64,000 nucleotides of DNA from Anthoceros angustus (lineage: Eukaryota > Streptophyta > Anthocerotopsida > Anthocerotales > Anthocerotaceae), in NCBI GenBank assembly GCA_010909165.1, contig VJWM01000151.1, positions 550,248 through 614,247 of the forward strand, read 5' to 3'. The position numbers and the translations under genes were made by a program. Positions 30,032 through 42,520 of this stretch are shown piece by piece. Numbering within the stretch: the stretch's first letter is position 1; each line of letters begins with the position of its first letter. Under the pieces are notes generated by a model. It saw only the letters and a program-made list of their open reading frames with translations, made no database searches and had not been told where the DNA came from.

Positions 30032-31567
30032 TTAGTGTCCCTTCCCAGGAGCTGGGAGATTCGCTCCCCCTCCATGATAAGTTTCCCTCGCTGTCAACCC
30101 GATTGCTTGAACGTGTCGCTCGTGTGGTGTCTTCGATAAGCCCTTGGTGAGAAGATCGGCTGTGTTCTCATCCGTGGTGACGTAGCTGAGGGTGACCTGT
30201 TTGTTGCTCACAACTTGCCGAATGAAATGGTGTTGTATCTCCACGTGCTTTGTCCTGGCGTGGAGCACAGGGTTCAGAGTCATGGCAATTGCGGATTGAT
30301 TGTCGTACTTAAGCTCCGTGGTGATCACTCCTCATTGATGTCCTTCAGAATTGGGCGATCCACGTGATCTCCTTACCGCCAATGAGGTTGCTGCGTGCTC
30401 CGCTTCGGTGGATGAGAGGCAAACAGTTGGCATCTTCTTGCACGCCCAGGAGACTGTTGAGCCGTTGATCATAGTGCAATAAGCTGCTGTGGATTTTCTG
30501 GCGTCAGGATCTCCAGCCCAGTCTGCGTCTGAGAAACATCTGAGTACAAGTTTGCTACTACCAACTGACCTGTAGACGAGGCCTAGGGATCTGGTTCCTT
30601 TTAGGTACCTAAGAATTCGTTTGACGCATGTCCAGTGAGCTTTACCGGGGTGGGAAAGATACCTAGATGCTATATTGACAGCCTGAGATATGTCTGGACG
30701 TGTCCAGATTGCTAAGTACAGGAGGCTTGCTGCTATGGGTGTGGTGACAGGTCTGGCATCCTTGAGGTTGAACCTATCCAGCAACTGGTCTACATAGTGC
30801 TGTTGGTGAATGAAGAAGGAATGTTCTGTTGTACTTCTCTCAAACTGGACACCTAGGGCGTACTTGAGAGGGCCTATGTCTACAATCTCGTACTCCTTGG
30901 CAAGTAGGTCTTTTACATACTGGATGATCTGAGGGGAAGTGCCAAGAATGAAATTGTCGTCAACGTACAAGGTGACTACGGCGAAATTCTTTTTCTGTCT
31001 AAGGAGATAGACACTAGGATCTGCAGGTAGGGGTGAGAAACCAGATTTCTTTAAATCTGGTCCTTGTTTGGTTCCATACAGTGATTGTTTTAGTCCATAG
31101 AGGGACTTCACCAGCTTACAACCCTTCTTGCTGTCCTTGATGTAGCCAGGGGGTTGGAGCATGTAGATATCTTCACTCAGAGTGCCGTATAGGAAAGCAA
31201 TTTTTACGTCGACTTGATGGATGTCGAGATGATGATGAGCTGCCAGCGCCAAGAGTATCCTCACGGATGTTGACTTCACTACGGGGCTGTAGAGTCGGTT
31301 TTCCTCGTAATCAAAACCGGGAACTTGGCTGAAGCCCCTGGCGACTAGCCTTGCTTTGTGTCTTGCAACTGTGCCGTCTGGGTTCAGCTTCCTCCTAAAT
31401 GTCCACTTACAGGATATAGGCTTACGGCCTGGAGGTAGGTCAGTCAGTATCCAGGTCTTGTTGGCGATGAGTGAGTCGTACTCCGATTTGGCAGCAGCAG
31501 TCCATTCAGGGGTCTTGAATGCTTCTTCAATTGACTGAGGCACGTCTTGCATCTCGATGGCTGACAT
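30032..31567 (-). pseudogene. Copia 1 reverse transcriptase and RNase H
   Basis: The frame 30332-31567 has the copia RT start (WTAAAKSEYDSLIANKTW, WTFRRKLNPDGTVARHKARL), the catalytic LYVDDNFILG, and RNase H with FSDADWAGDPDARKSTAAYC and SSTEAEHAAT. Two internal deletions are visible: after KSLYGLKQS, and before SLLYLAIWTRPDIS. A frameshift near 30330 separates the last RNase H part (KYDNQSAIAMTLNP to LLTKGLSK), which lies at 30032-30328. Confidence 0.9.
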
Positions 31568-31931
31568 AGCTTGGTGTAGAGCAAGGTTGACCTGATGAGC
31601 TTGCTGCTGTTGTTGTTGCGCATCATCCTCTGGAGCTGGAGCTTGGGTTTTGCCCAGGGATGTGGCCCCAGCGATGGTAATCCTTCCAATTTGGATCGAG
31701 GAGGCGTGGTGACGTCACGAGTGAGAGCTCAGCAGGTTCGGTTGGTAAAAGTTGCTCATGTGCTGGGTGCTGGTCGGGTGGTGCAGGAGGTAGGTTAAGT
31801 TCTGATAATTCAGGTTGAGACGGTGGCTGACCTATGGCTTGTCTTTGGTCTTTGGGCGGTCTGATTGTCTTTGGTCTTTGGAGGCGGTGGTGAACTATGG
31901 CTTGTCTTTGGAGGCGGTTTGTTGGCTTTGG

Positions 31932-33182
31932 TTACTGTCGACCTTGCAGTTCAATGATTTGTTCGTAATCTGTAGGGTTACATGTGTCCCCCTCAAGGTC
32001 AGAGAGGGAAGAAGGGGAGAAACCGTGCAGGCTAGGAGCGGGCAGAGGGGTTTGAGATTGTACAGACTGCATATAAGTGTTGAGCAATGTTCCTTCATGA
32101 AAATGGACACTGCGAGATAGGGTTACCTGACGGGTGAAAGGGTCAAGTAGTCTGTATGCCTTGGATTGGTCAGAATAGCCGATGAATAAGAGCTTCTTAC
32201 CCTTATCGTCCCATTTCTTGCGCAGGTCATCGGGAATATGAGCAAATGCAGGGCTGCCGAATATCCTGAAGTGAGATATGCGGGGCTTCTGTCCCGTCCA
32301 GCGTTCGTATGGGGTGATGTTGGGGAGCTCCTTCGTTGGCAGTCGGTTTTTAAGATAGTTGGCCGTTGAAACGGCTTCTTCCCAGTATCCTTGTGTGAGC
32401 CCTGACAGCTTGAGTAGGGAACGAGAGATTTCCAGCAATGATCTGTTCAGCCTTTCTGCGAAGGGATTTTGGGCTGGTGTGTAGGGGACGGTGAGCTGCC
32501 GTTTGATTCCCTTGGTTGTGCAATATTCCTGGAAGGAGTGACTCAGGTATTCTCCAACATTGTCCGTTCAAAGGGTGCTGACCTGAAGTCCTGTGTGCCG
32601 TTCTGCTAGTGCCACAAACTCTTGAAAACATTGAAAGGCCTGGTCCTTGTGCTTGAGAAAGCCTATGTAGCAATAGCGGCTCCATTTGTCGAGGAATGTC
32701 AGGAAGTAGGAATGACCACCAAAAGAGAATGTGCTCATGGGTCCGCAGATGTCTGAATGGACGACTTCGAGCAGACGCTTTGCTCTTGTAGGTAAGGGGT
32801 CATTAAAGGGTAGCTGGTTCAGCTTGGTGTATTGGCAGGTCTCACAGTGCAGGTCTGGGGAGATTCAACCTGAGATGGGGTCTCGGTACATGGTTGGGCT
32901 GGACAGGGAGTTCAAGTAGCGGGTGCTGAGATGACCGGCTCGATAGTGCCATAAGAGGGAGTTGGACTTGGACAAGGTTCTAGTTGCTGACTTCTGAGCG
33001 TCAACCAACAAGGAAGTGGACTGAATGTTTAGGAGGTAAAGATCGTTATACGGCAGACCATGTGCTAAGGTGGTTTTTGAAAGATCAGCAGAATTGTAGA
33101 TGAGACAGTGATTACCCTGAAAGGTGATGGTGAGATTGTGCTCAGTTGCTAACTTCGACTTGATGGGTTCTTTGTCATACAT
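31932..33182 (-). pseudogene. Copia 1 integrase
   Basis: The GAG-pre-integrase piece LLWHYRAGHLSTRYLNSL is at about 32940. The core is partly in frame but broken by a TGA near 32866 and another TGA in the conserved LRTDNGGEY region at about 32568, where it reads L-stop-TDNVGEY. The C-terminal half (31932-32438) is open, with WEEAVSTANYLKNRLPTKEL and YSDQSKAYRLLDP. Confidence 0.85.
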
Positions 33183-33860
33183 GGTACGTGCAAGACTCCG
33201 GTGATGAGAAGGGTTTCTCTGTTGGAGAGCTGCAATGAGACGTTGCCGGTACCTGCCATTGCCAAGGCGCTGTCGTCTCCTAAGAGGACATGCTGATCCG
33301 CAGGGGAATCGTGGTAGGATTCAAAAGCTTCCTTGCTGCTGCATATGTGAGTGGTTGCGCCGGAGTCCAGGAACCATCTGTTTGCGTCTGTCCTGGTGAG
33401 TGTTAGGCATCGTGTCTGAGGTAGGAGGCGGACTTGAGCTTGTGTAGTGTGACTCGTTGCGGGGTGATTCGCGACGAGGTTCGCCAGCCAACTTCTTTCG
33501 GCATTCATTTTCGTAGTGCGCATGCCCAGGAATGCGGCACCAATTGCACGAGCCCTTCGTTCTTGATCGGATACATCTGCCGGGGAGGAGGAGGCCTACG
33601 CATACCAAAATTGCCGCGGCCGCGTCCTCTTCTGGCGCCGCGTCCTCTTGCCGTAAACAGCGCATGAGTGCTGAGTTGGGTTGGCCTGCTGCCGGTGGAT
33701 CTGCTGGATTCCTCCTCCAAAAGGGCTGCGACTACTTCAATGAAGGTATAGGTGGATGTTTGTCCAGCCGTTATGCGAGCTGCTGCCGAATTACGGTGCG
33801 CCTTGATGAAAGTCTGCAGGTGTTTCTCCACCGACTGGAACCGATGCCACGCGCTTTATA
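33149..33860 (-). pseudogene. Copia 1 gag C-terminus and protease
   Basis: It contains the end of the gag helical domain (TFIEVVAALLEEESS), an Arg/Gly-rich stretch and a zinc-knuckle-like CNWCRIPGHAHYENEC with spacing slightly longer than usual. The protease motif WFLDSGATTHICSS follows. Gag and protease are in different frames, so at least one shift has occurred. Confidence 0.85.
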
Positions 33861-34897
33861 CATCCTCGCCGTCGACTTCTTCTTCCTTTCTTACGCCTTG
33901 GGGCCCTTCTTTGGCGGGTCGCCAAGTCGTCCGCCATGTCCTTCTTGCTCATAACTTCCTCCCGATGCCATGATACCGGCATACGGTGGAAGAAAGCGGA
34001 GCCGGGTTAGATGAAACAGTGGAATTGTGCATGAAGACCTGCGTAGTGGAAAGGAATAGGCAAGGCAGGTGCGCACCTACACTACTAGGAAAACGTGTCC
34101 TTTACAACGGAATTTACTACGGACATTACTACAGAATTACTACACCTGTAGTAAAATGCCCGTTGTAAACACATAGTGTTAATTTCCGTGGTAATGTCTT
34201 CACACCGTATACCATGGCTATATACCGTATTCGTATGTGACATACATACGATGTACTTTACGGAGTTGACCGTACATCAGTTAGGGTTTAACTACAGTTC
34301 ACTTTACAACAACAATTACTATGTGATCTACAACGGCATTTACAACAACTGTAATCGTAGTTAATAAAATATGGTTAAGTAACCAATGTGAATTAACTCA
34401 AGTTTATTAACTGAAGTTAAATAACAGTGGTTTATAAACCATAGTTATGTAACCATGGTTAGGTTAATCAGTGAACTGTAGTTATAACGGGCCGTTGTAA
34501 AACACCTGGCTGCAAAATAAGGCGTAGTAAAAATCTGATGTAAACAGGACCGTAGTAAAGTAAATACGGATTTATATTGCTGTAGTAAAGTGCACTCTGT
34601 TGTAGTAAAAATGAAGGGAGTGCTAGGCGGGTGTGTGGGTTATGGGGTACTGAATTCGGGGATTGCACCTACATCCTACAATATATTAGACTCCCAGCCC
34701 CCCTACATGCTACACGGGGCATCTAAGAATTTTCTCCACCCAGCACCTCAACTCAAAGACCGTGCCCCAAAGGTTTGCCACCTGCAAAAAGAGAACCACG
34801 AACTTAAATCAGTTCAAGTTCACAGAACTTCAGGCTATCACAAAATAGACACAATAGTCCTGGACAACGACCTAACCAGAATCATGCTCAAGCATCC

Positions 34898-35408
34898 TCA
34901 GCTTGTCTTGCAACTTTGCGGGAAGATAATGCCCCACCATCCACCGTCATCTATGACATTCTGCTTTAGGATGGCCTCCATGACCTTCTCATCGCACTCC
35001 TTGATGGAATAGCCTGCATCCTTCAACAAGGTCCACACATTAATCGCCTTGTCCTTCTGCCCCTTTGAGTCCACTTGCAGACCCAAAGCTGGAGTTCTAG
35101 TTCCAGACTGCATCCAAAACTCTTTCAACTTTATAAGCCAAGCCCCATGATTGGGTATCGCATTCATCGGTTGGGTAACCTGCCTCAACCAACTGGTTTC
35201 ACACGTTAATAGCAGTGTCAATCCCCTGTGAGTTAACCTGTGGACCCAAAGCAGGACTTGTGATTTTGGAATTCATCCAAAACGCTCGCAGCTTCACCAG
35301 CCAATTTCCGTGAACTGTACCAACAGCTCTGATCTCATCCACGGTTGGCTCCCTCCCAAACTTTCCTCTGAACCTATCCAGAAAACCACGCTGCCCCCCC
35401 ATGGCCAA
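34898..35408 (-). other. Unknown duplicated ORF inside the CACTA element
   Basis: Two minus-strand frames, 35199-35408 and 34898-35221, contain related segments: GNWLVKLRAFWMNSKITSPA and GAWLIKLKEFWMQSGTRTPA, each followed by LG-QV-S-G and AINV. The second continues with DAGYSIKECDEKVMEAILKQ. An ancestral coding sequence with an internal repeat is likely. I do not recognise the family. Confidence 0.45.
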
Positions 35409-36182
35409 AGCATGTGTAGGTATTGCTACCTGTATCCTTCACCCTCTTCATGGCACCCTCCTCCCTAGCACAAAATAGAAAGTTCAACTGCTTTGATCAT
35501 GCGGCAGCACCTACGGTCCCCTATGTCTGCCCTAGGATTGAGAAACACAGCACAGCAAAACTCCAGCTCACATGCAAAGCTTGCAGCACACGGCCTCGCT
35601 CACTCGCGATGCCAGATTGAAAATCAAAGCAAATGCAGCAAGAGCAAAACCCTGCTGTTCGAAACTTTCAAACGCAATCAGTCCCTGGATAGGGCTCCAA
35701 ATTGGACACACAGTATACCATTAGACTCGCCTCATCAAGGCGAGCAGTTTGGTATAAGAATCAACGGCAACCGACCTGTAACGCGGGCGCTATGACCCCT
35801 GGAAGGTTGGAAACCCCAAACTTGTTGGATCAGCGTTGCTGTGGCTGCAACGCTGCTGCGGCTAGTGAGGCGGGGAGGTGGTGCCTTGCTGTGGGTGCGT
35901 AGCCACCTGCTCTAAGCCCAGACGCACTCAGATCTCGCAGTTAGTCGTCGAAGTGACATGAAATCTGCTCACGTGCAGGTTTCTAGGAGTCGTGGGAACG
36001 ACTTTGTTGATGGGCTGCCTGCACCAGGCAGCTTGAGTCGGGTAAGTCGCACCTGGCACTGCAGCGGGACACAGAAACATCAATCCTTGCAACCCTTGAG
36101 CCCAAATCTGGCTGGAACAACGAAAGCACTTGAGTTTCTAAGATAGCTGCAGGCACTCTCCTTGGCGCGACTTCGACGACTA

Positions 36183-36419
36183 GCTGCCTCCATCTCCATC
36201 TCCAGGGTTTAGCGTGGCGGCCATGGCTGGCGTCAGCGATTCTGGTGCGGGCTTGCCTCTCTGAGTCATGATACGAGACGAAGGGTTTTCCATACACTTG
36301 TACAGCGTCTCTCCCTTGACCGCGGTGTGAAACGCCGGCGGAAATGACTCATAGTCAGGACTTCCCGCCATTAGGTTGAGCAGGAATTTCGCAGCACTCG
36401 CCAGTGCGTGTTTTTGCAT
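36183..36419 (-). other. Possible captured exon inside the CACTA element
   Basis: An open minus-strand frame of 79 codons begins MQKHALASAAKFLLNLMAGS. Its composition is protein-like, and it is GC-richer than the flanks. No family is recognised. CACTA elements often carry host gene pieces. Confidence 0.35.
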
Positions 36420-37579
36420 GATGTTTTTGCTCTGGTGGGAATGGAGCTCAAACCCTGGATATGGCTTGGTGAATTAGCACATTATCATTGCATTTATAGC
36501 CTTCTTCTTCCTTGGATATCGGTGATAATAGGACTTTACCCGAACCCTAGACCTCAAGCTAGCATATTCCATGCGAATCCGAAGCCCAAGGTTACTTTAA
36601 CCAAACCCTAACCCTCATCCGACATATTCAACTCGATTTTGAAGGCCAAGGTTAATTTGACCCAAACCCTAATCCTCGGCCACACTTCTCCTCGCCATAT
36701 GTGGGAATAGTGCAGAAAATTTTAAAGGTTGACTTTGGGTTGTCATCAACAGCTAATTTTAAAGGTTAAGTGGTTCAAACTAGTTTATGAGGATGCAAAT
36801 GATCACACAAAGGGATTGAAGAAGGACAATTCGGAATGCACATAGTGAACCCTAGATCTTGTTATCCTTCTACGAGTTCAAGATGATCCCTTTACCCTTG
36901 TGTCACCCAAACTAATTCAAACTTTTGTATGACAATAAAGTGGTTGTCGGGACCATCGCACGTGGAAAAGCGTTGTCTTTGAAGAAAATATGGATGCATA
37001 GGGATGTGGATGCATATGGAGGATTTTTCAGCATGTCCCGCTTGTTCTCGTTTAGGGTCGGCCTAGCCCAAGCCGTCGATGTACACCGTTACCTCTACTT
37101 TTTCTTTTAGGGTAAAAGATGTGGGTTATCATCAAAACCCATTCTAAATTAGTGTTGTTGTAAACGACGGTGTCTAGTCGTAAAGGGTCTTGTTGAAAAC
37201 CCTACGGTGTGTAGTAAACTATGGGATGTTGTAAAATACCATTGGCATGTTGTAAAAGAACCCGTTGTAATGGAGAAAGTCCTAGTAAATTGATGGCCCG
37301 TAGTAAACAAACATGCCATCGTTGTAACGTCCATAAGCTACATTGTAAGTAACAAGTGCCCGTAGTAAAATCCATTTTGTTTTGCCACGTCATTGCGCCT
37401 TTGGCAAAACAAGCCTCAGTAAAAGTTGGAATGAGGTTTAGTAAATTCAGGCTATACTTGAAAATAATACATGGACTTGAAGCGGTGCCTTCAATTGGCG
37501 TAGTAAAATGGGCGATCGTGGTAAAATGCACCCCTGTTGTAAAACTGCAATTAGTAAAAGTATACTTTTCCTAGTAGTG

Positions 37580-38400
37580 CAATTACAGCCGTAGCATAAA
37601 GCGATGAAGGAATTGGCCGGTGGCGCTCCCAATTCGACTTGCCTCTTTTGCGCCCCACTGCTGCTGCAACGACGTTCAAACGAAGCGAGGCCGCTTTGAA
37701 GGTGTTTCGCGCTTGTGGCAGCGTCGAGCACTTGGGAACATAAACCCCTGTTTGAGCCGCGATTACCATATGAGTTGCCCCGGTCTCAATCGATTGGCAG
37801 AGTACGCTGGTAAAATCCATGGAGATTTACCTTCATTTAAATCGATTCCTTGTTTCAAATCCGGTTTACATGCAGGCGGTGGCACATGTCGTTGGGGAAA
37901 GGCGGCGCCGTTACTCTCAATGAGTTCAAAGATTTCCGTTCTTTGAGCATTTAAGTGGTGCATGCATCGCATTTGTCACCGCCTTCGTCTTGACTCTTCT
38001 AGCTAAGACTCTACATATGTCACACCGACTCTAAGGTGAGCGGTAGTCGGGTTGGAGACTAGTGTGACCTCACGAGTTCGAGTGCACCACGATGTTACAC
38101 TTAACTCACTCACAGGCGTTTGAGGTGATCGCATTCAGTTTGCAATTGTATAGGCTTTCAAATGTTCCTCCAGAGTGACAATCGGCTTCCACGGATTTTG
38201 TAGGGCGAGGAAAAGCGATCTTTGTCGCAATTCGGAGGGACTTTGATGCTACTCGGAAGAGGAACGCAATACCGGCAGGCAGTGCAGGGTGTGTCGAAGT
38301 TTGTAACCGCGACACCGCAAAGCCCTGGTGCAATGTGGACCATCGATGGTGTGTTTCGTCCTCTACCTCTACACTCCAACGCACTTTATATGGAACTGGA
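37580..38400. other. Unrecognised sequence between the CACTA element and the DUF7869-like gene
   Basis: A minus-strand frame at 37551-37820 (MDFTSVLCQSIETGATHMVI) is protein-like, and its 3' part is cut by the CACTA end. The frame can be followed again on the other side of the element near 33960-34079, which suggests that the transposon inserted into it. No family is recognised. Confidence 0.3.
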
Positions 38401-38864
38401 ATTGTAGACAAACCAGGTGGATGCTTGCGTACTGAATACTGTTGAGATGACTTCTATAGGCGAAGGCTGGAGGAGGCGCATAAACATCACCAAGACTTCC
38501 TCGGTGTGTTCCCCACACTCCAAGAAACGTGAACCTCTATGCAGCTATGAAGCGGAGTCCGGAAGTTCGAGGCATGGAGGAAGAGGACAAATCGATCGCC
38601 GACATTGCGCCGCCGGGGTTTGTTTGCAGCGGATGAAAGCAAGGTCAGCACGGCTCAACCTCACGATGAATCACCGATTGCCGAACCGGTATCGGCGAAG
38701 GATGGGTAATGAGAGATGCTCTTTCCACCCCAAGCCCGAGTGAAACATTTGTAGCGAGCGATGTGTGGATTCGGTGATTCAAAAAGGCGGGCATGTGGGG
38801 TTCCATTGTCCAAAAGCGATAGCGAGGTAGTGATGGACTTGAAAACCATCTTTGCAACAAGCTC

Positions 38865-41800
38865 GTGTGCAAACTCGCAAGGCAAACTTGCAAGAGCAGC
38901 GTATCGTTATCGAGGATGGGGAGGCGGAGCAAGAAGCGTTTTGCGTCACTAGTGGATGTGGACATCGCGGCGAAACCTAAGGAGAAGGTCATCACACATA
39001 TCATGGGAACTGGGCGCATTCGGTGTTGTTTGCAAGCATTCCGGAGAGTTTATTGCATAGGTTCCAAGCGGTATGAGGAGTTGAAGGCCAGAGTATTGTG
39101 CAATGCTCCATGGGACGGAGCCAGACTGAATCCTCGGCAACCCTCGTCGCATGCACAGGGAGCTGTTGCATGGATGGATTCCACTTTTCAATTCATGTCG
39201 GAAAGGCGCGAGCGTCGATGTTTTTCACATGCCCGATACATTTTCCAAGTTGGAAATATGGGCCCAGTACCGACGGATATGGCACGGTCCTCCATGAAGT
39301 TCGTCTCCTATGCGTATTTCTTAACCCTGTGGAGAAACAACTTTCCGAAGGTCCGGATACCAAAATCAAACAGGTTTTCTACTTGTTCTCTGTGCGAGGG
39401 CCTCAAGCGCACTATTCGCAACACATCTGGCAAGGCAGATCAAGGTTTGTTCCTTTAATCACAAGGCGAATCAAGTTTGGGGGAAATTCGAATGCTGTTC
39501 GTTGACATGTTGCCGGCATGGTAGGGACCGTGTTTATCAATCTGGTTTATGGGCGCCGTCATGCCCACACCAATGTTGATAACATGTGGGCGCTGGCATG
39601 CCGGCACCATCGTGCTTGCAATGGCAGGGTAGGCGTCCGCAAGCTGACACATGCGTGCATGATGTTTGGAGGAAGGCGCCGGCATGCCGGTGCCTATGTA
39701 ACCATAGCTCCGGTTACAAAGGCGCCGGCATGCCGGCGCCTATGCCCATAGATATGGTTACATAGGCGCCGGCATGCGGCGCCTATGCCCATAGCTCCGG
39801 TTACAAAGGCGGCATGCGGCGCCTATGTACATAGCTCAGGTGCGGGCGCCGGCATGCCGCGCCTATGTATAGCTACGGGTGCGGGCGCCGGCATGCGGCG
39901 CCTATGTAACCATAGCTCCGGTTACAAAGGCGGCATGCCGGCGCCTATGTTCATACCACGGTTTTGCGAAACCGTCATGACCCGACCTATGTCCGTAGCA
40001 ATGGTTATGCGGGCGCCGGCATATGTCCATACATCGGTTTATGCGGGCATGACCCGACCTATGCCGGCAATATATGTCGGCGCCGCATGCGGCGCCTATG
40101 GGCATATATTGTTCCCCATGGGTATAGTGCATGGTCGCAATACATGGTCGCCATACATCCGGTGCCTTCACCTTAGTCCTTGCATGCGGTGTCTGTAACC
40201 ATAGCTCCGGTTACAAGGCGGCATGCGGCGCCTATATATAGATATGGTTACATAGGCGCCGGCATGCGGCGCCTATATATAGATATGGTTACATAGGCGC
40301 ATGCGGCGCCTATGTATAGCTACGGGTGCGGGCGCCGGCATGCGCCTATGTATAGCTACGGGTGCGGGCGCCGGCATGACGGCGCCTTTGTGCGTACTTT
40401 GCTCCTATTACATAGGCGACGGCATACCGGTGCCTATGTTCATACCACGGTTTTTGCAGGCACCGTCATGACCCGACCTATGTCCGTAGCAATGGTTATG
40501 CAGGCGCCGGCATGCCAGCGCCTATGTCCATACATCGGTTTATGCAGGCACCGGCATGACCCGACCTATGCCGGCAATATATGTCGGCGCCGACACGCTG
40601 GCGCCTATGGGCATATATTGTTCCCCATGGGTATAGTGCATGGTCTGCAATACATGGTCGCCATACATCCGGTGCCTTCACCTTAGTCCTTGCATGCGTG
40701 CATGCGGCGCCTATGTCCATACATCGGTTTATGTGCCCGTACTCATGTAGGAGTTTTGGTCAAATGTGGTGGAGATCGTTGTGCAATACTCCTTGTTTTG
40801 ACATGTGCATATTTTTCGGTTGTGCGGTATATGAAGGGGCACTGGCGTCTCATCGACTACGTCTGAGCAGAGGGACAAAGCGCAAAGCATCGCTCTAAAA
40901 GTTATGCTCAACCTCACAAGTACATGCTTCTGGCTATCGATGGTATGGACCAAAAGAAGACCGAGCTGCCCCATTTTATTCGATACCCAAAAGATTTAGC
41001 GGATAGTTCACTTATTAATGTTCATGTAGTGGGTGTATGGTGCATAATTACACTTTCAAGGCGAGGCGTATTTGCATTATGCCAATTTGGAATGACGCGA
41101 ATCTAACTATCAACATAATTCAAGATGTCATATTTTCATATGAAGGGGTGCTTCCAAAAGTGCTTTATCTCCAGCTTGACAATACATGCCGGGAGAACAA
41201 AAATCAGTTGTTATTCGCATACCTAAATATGCTCGTTGACCTTCAAGTGTTTGTGAAAGTGAAGGTTGGTTTCCTTCTGGTTGGTCACACACATGATCAG
41301 GTAGATCAAATGTTTTCTTGTTTCTCGAAGCTTCTGAGACACAAAGAGGCTTTTACAATAGATACACTGGCGGACATTCTGACAGCAGCATTCACTCCAA
41401 AACCGGAAGTGAAGATTATAACGGAAGTAGCGGACTTTCGTTCATATGTATGGCCGATCAGGAAAGGAGCAAGAGGATATGCATACAAGGCGGCAGTGAA
41501 ACAGCTGAACAACCTTTCCTTCCAACATCAGTTCAAAATCACACGGGAAGAACGGCAAGACCGTGGCCACGTTACTGTTGTTCGCAGCAAGCAGTATTCC
41601 ACTTCACCAGTCTGGGAATCAGAAGATGGTTTAGAATTTTTGAACTTCGTTCCCACCATTGCAGTTGGTCCAGCTCCGCTTATGGCTTTGAAAGCGAAAG
41701 ACAAAAAGGGGCAAGATGGTGGTCTGTCGCCATCAGAAGGTGTGAAGCACTTGAAGAATGGGTTATTGAACTTGAGGACATACATAACGGCGGCAGAGAG

Positions 41801-42224
41801 AGTGTGGTGGAGGTTGTTTTGGATTGATCAAGAGGGAATCGCCCTTATTGTGGAGAACAACATAGCTCTTGTGCTAAAACAGCCATGGAGATGGTACAAT
41901 AGAGCGGAGGCAGAGGCGAACTTGCCTCCGCTCCAAGTCCCTGAAGAGGTTGTCCTCGACGAAGCATTACTCAGAGAGGTACCCCAACGCGATATGTATT
42001 TGGGGGCATATCAGAATATTGGTCGCCAACAGCAACAAATTGAAAAAATGAATGGGGATATCAAGGAGATACGGAAAGGAATGTTCATCGCTACTCCATG
42101 TGCGGAGGCGCACATACAGGCTTTTGGATTGGGAAGGTGGACAGTGGACTTTAATTGTGAGAAGCCTTCGCTTATGGTCCACTATGAATCGAGCACACCG
42201 ATGCGTTTGAAGGAAATATGTTGA
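38865..42224 (+). pseudogene. DUF7869-like transposon-associated protein gene (spliced, one frameshift)
   Basis: The exon ending at 39444 contains QAFRRVYCIGSKRYEELKA and FPKVRIPKSNRFSTCSLCEG, with a Cys pair. A phase-compatible GT-AG intron (39445-40870) joins it to HKYMLLAIDGMDQKKTELPH. A one-base loss at about 41030 shifts the frame, which then runs to 42224. It includes LYLQLDNTCRENKNQLLFAY and FLLVGHTHDQVDQMFSCFSK, the hallmark core of the family I recall as DUF7869. The Asp, Asn and His residues of that core suggest an RNase H-like or metal-dependent fold, but this is inference. Upstream exons (38420-38860) are fragmentary. A C-terminal extension at 42267-42503 may belong to it after a stop at 42222. 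The family is repeated and transposon-like in plants and animals; its activity is not established. Confidence 0.7.
39445..40870 (+). repeat. Intron packed with GC palindrome satellite
   Basis: From about 39540 to 40720, units built on the palindrome GGCGCCGGCATGCCGGCGCC alternate with spacers such as TATGTCCATACATCGGTT, CATAGCTCCGGTTACA and TAGCTACGGGTGCG. Many units have decayed to GGCGGCATGCGGCGCC. A block of about 500 bases (39950-40180) is duplicated at 40440-40700. The intron boundaries are supported by the coding phase on both sides. Confidence 0.8.
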
Positions 42225-42520
42225 AGAATTTTTGTTCGGGGGACGCCTTGAGGACATGGGAAGCAGGTGGGAAAAAGAGGATTACCAAAGAACATCCAAC
42301 GGTTGTTTGTTGACAAGACTATAATCTTCTATTATGGATTCAACTTGAATGGAAGGAAACACTTGTATGCTTCAGATAAGAAGGCCATTCGTGAAAAACT
42401 AAATCAGCTTCGCCCTTTTCTGCAACCAGGAGAGGACGATAGCGACCAGGAAGCTGATGACGGAGGTCCTATATTGGATGAAGGAATTGAGTCGGCGAGG
42501 TGAAATTGTCGCGGATGTTT
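42225..42520 (+). pseudogene. Probable C-terminal remnant of the DUF7869-like gene
   Basis: The frame 42267-42503 encodes basic, then acidic sequence (KNIQRLFVDKTIIFYYGFNL, ending PGEDDSDQEADDGG). It is out of phase with the main frame and separated by two stops, yet composition and spacing suggest a continued reading region. Confidence 0.4.

Larger units (their letters stand above)
30032..33860 (-). mobile_element. Decayed Ty1/copia retrotransposon 1
   Basis: On the minus strand, in copia order: the end of gag with a zinc knuckle, aspartic protease, integrase, reverse transcriptase and RNase H. The gag N-terminus and 5' LTR are lost at about 33860, and no 3' LTR is evident below 30032. Internal stops and deletions show that it cannot move by itself. 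It lies directly upstream of a CACTA-type element. Confidence 0.9.
34080..37579. mobile_element. Non-autonomous CACTA (EnSpm)-like transposon, 3.5 kb
   Basis: Both ends carry the same 14-base terminal inverted repeat, CACTACTAGGAAAA, in opposite orientation. Inside each end lie many short subterminal repeats of the form GTAGTAAA and GTTGTAAA, also in inverted orientation (34100-34600 and 37150-37565). This is the standard CACTA layout. A 3-bp target duplication is not obvious (CTA on the left, CAA on the right). No transposase is recognisable. Short frames inside may be captured or decayed genes. Confidence 0.8.

Noticed and set aside
39660-40720. CRISPR-like array (regular palindromic repeats with spacers)
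   Set aside because: The units are irregular in spacing and length, the spacers are themselves repeated, and the array lies inside an intron of a plant gene with no cas genes nearby. It is a palindromic satellite.
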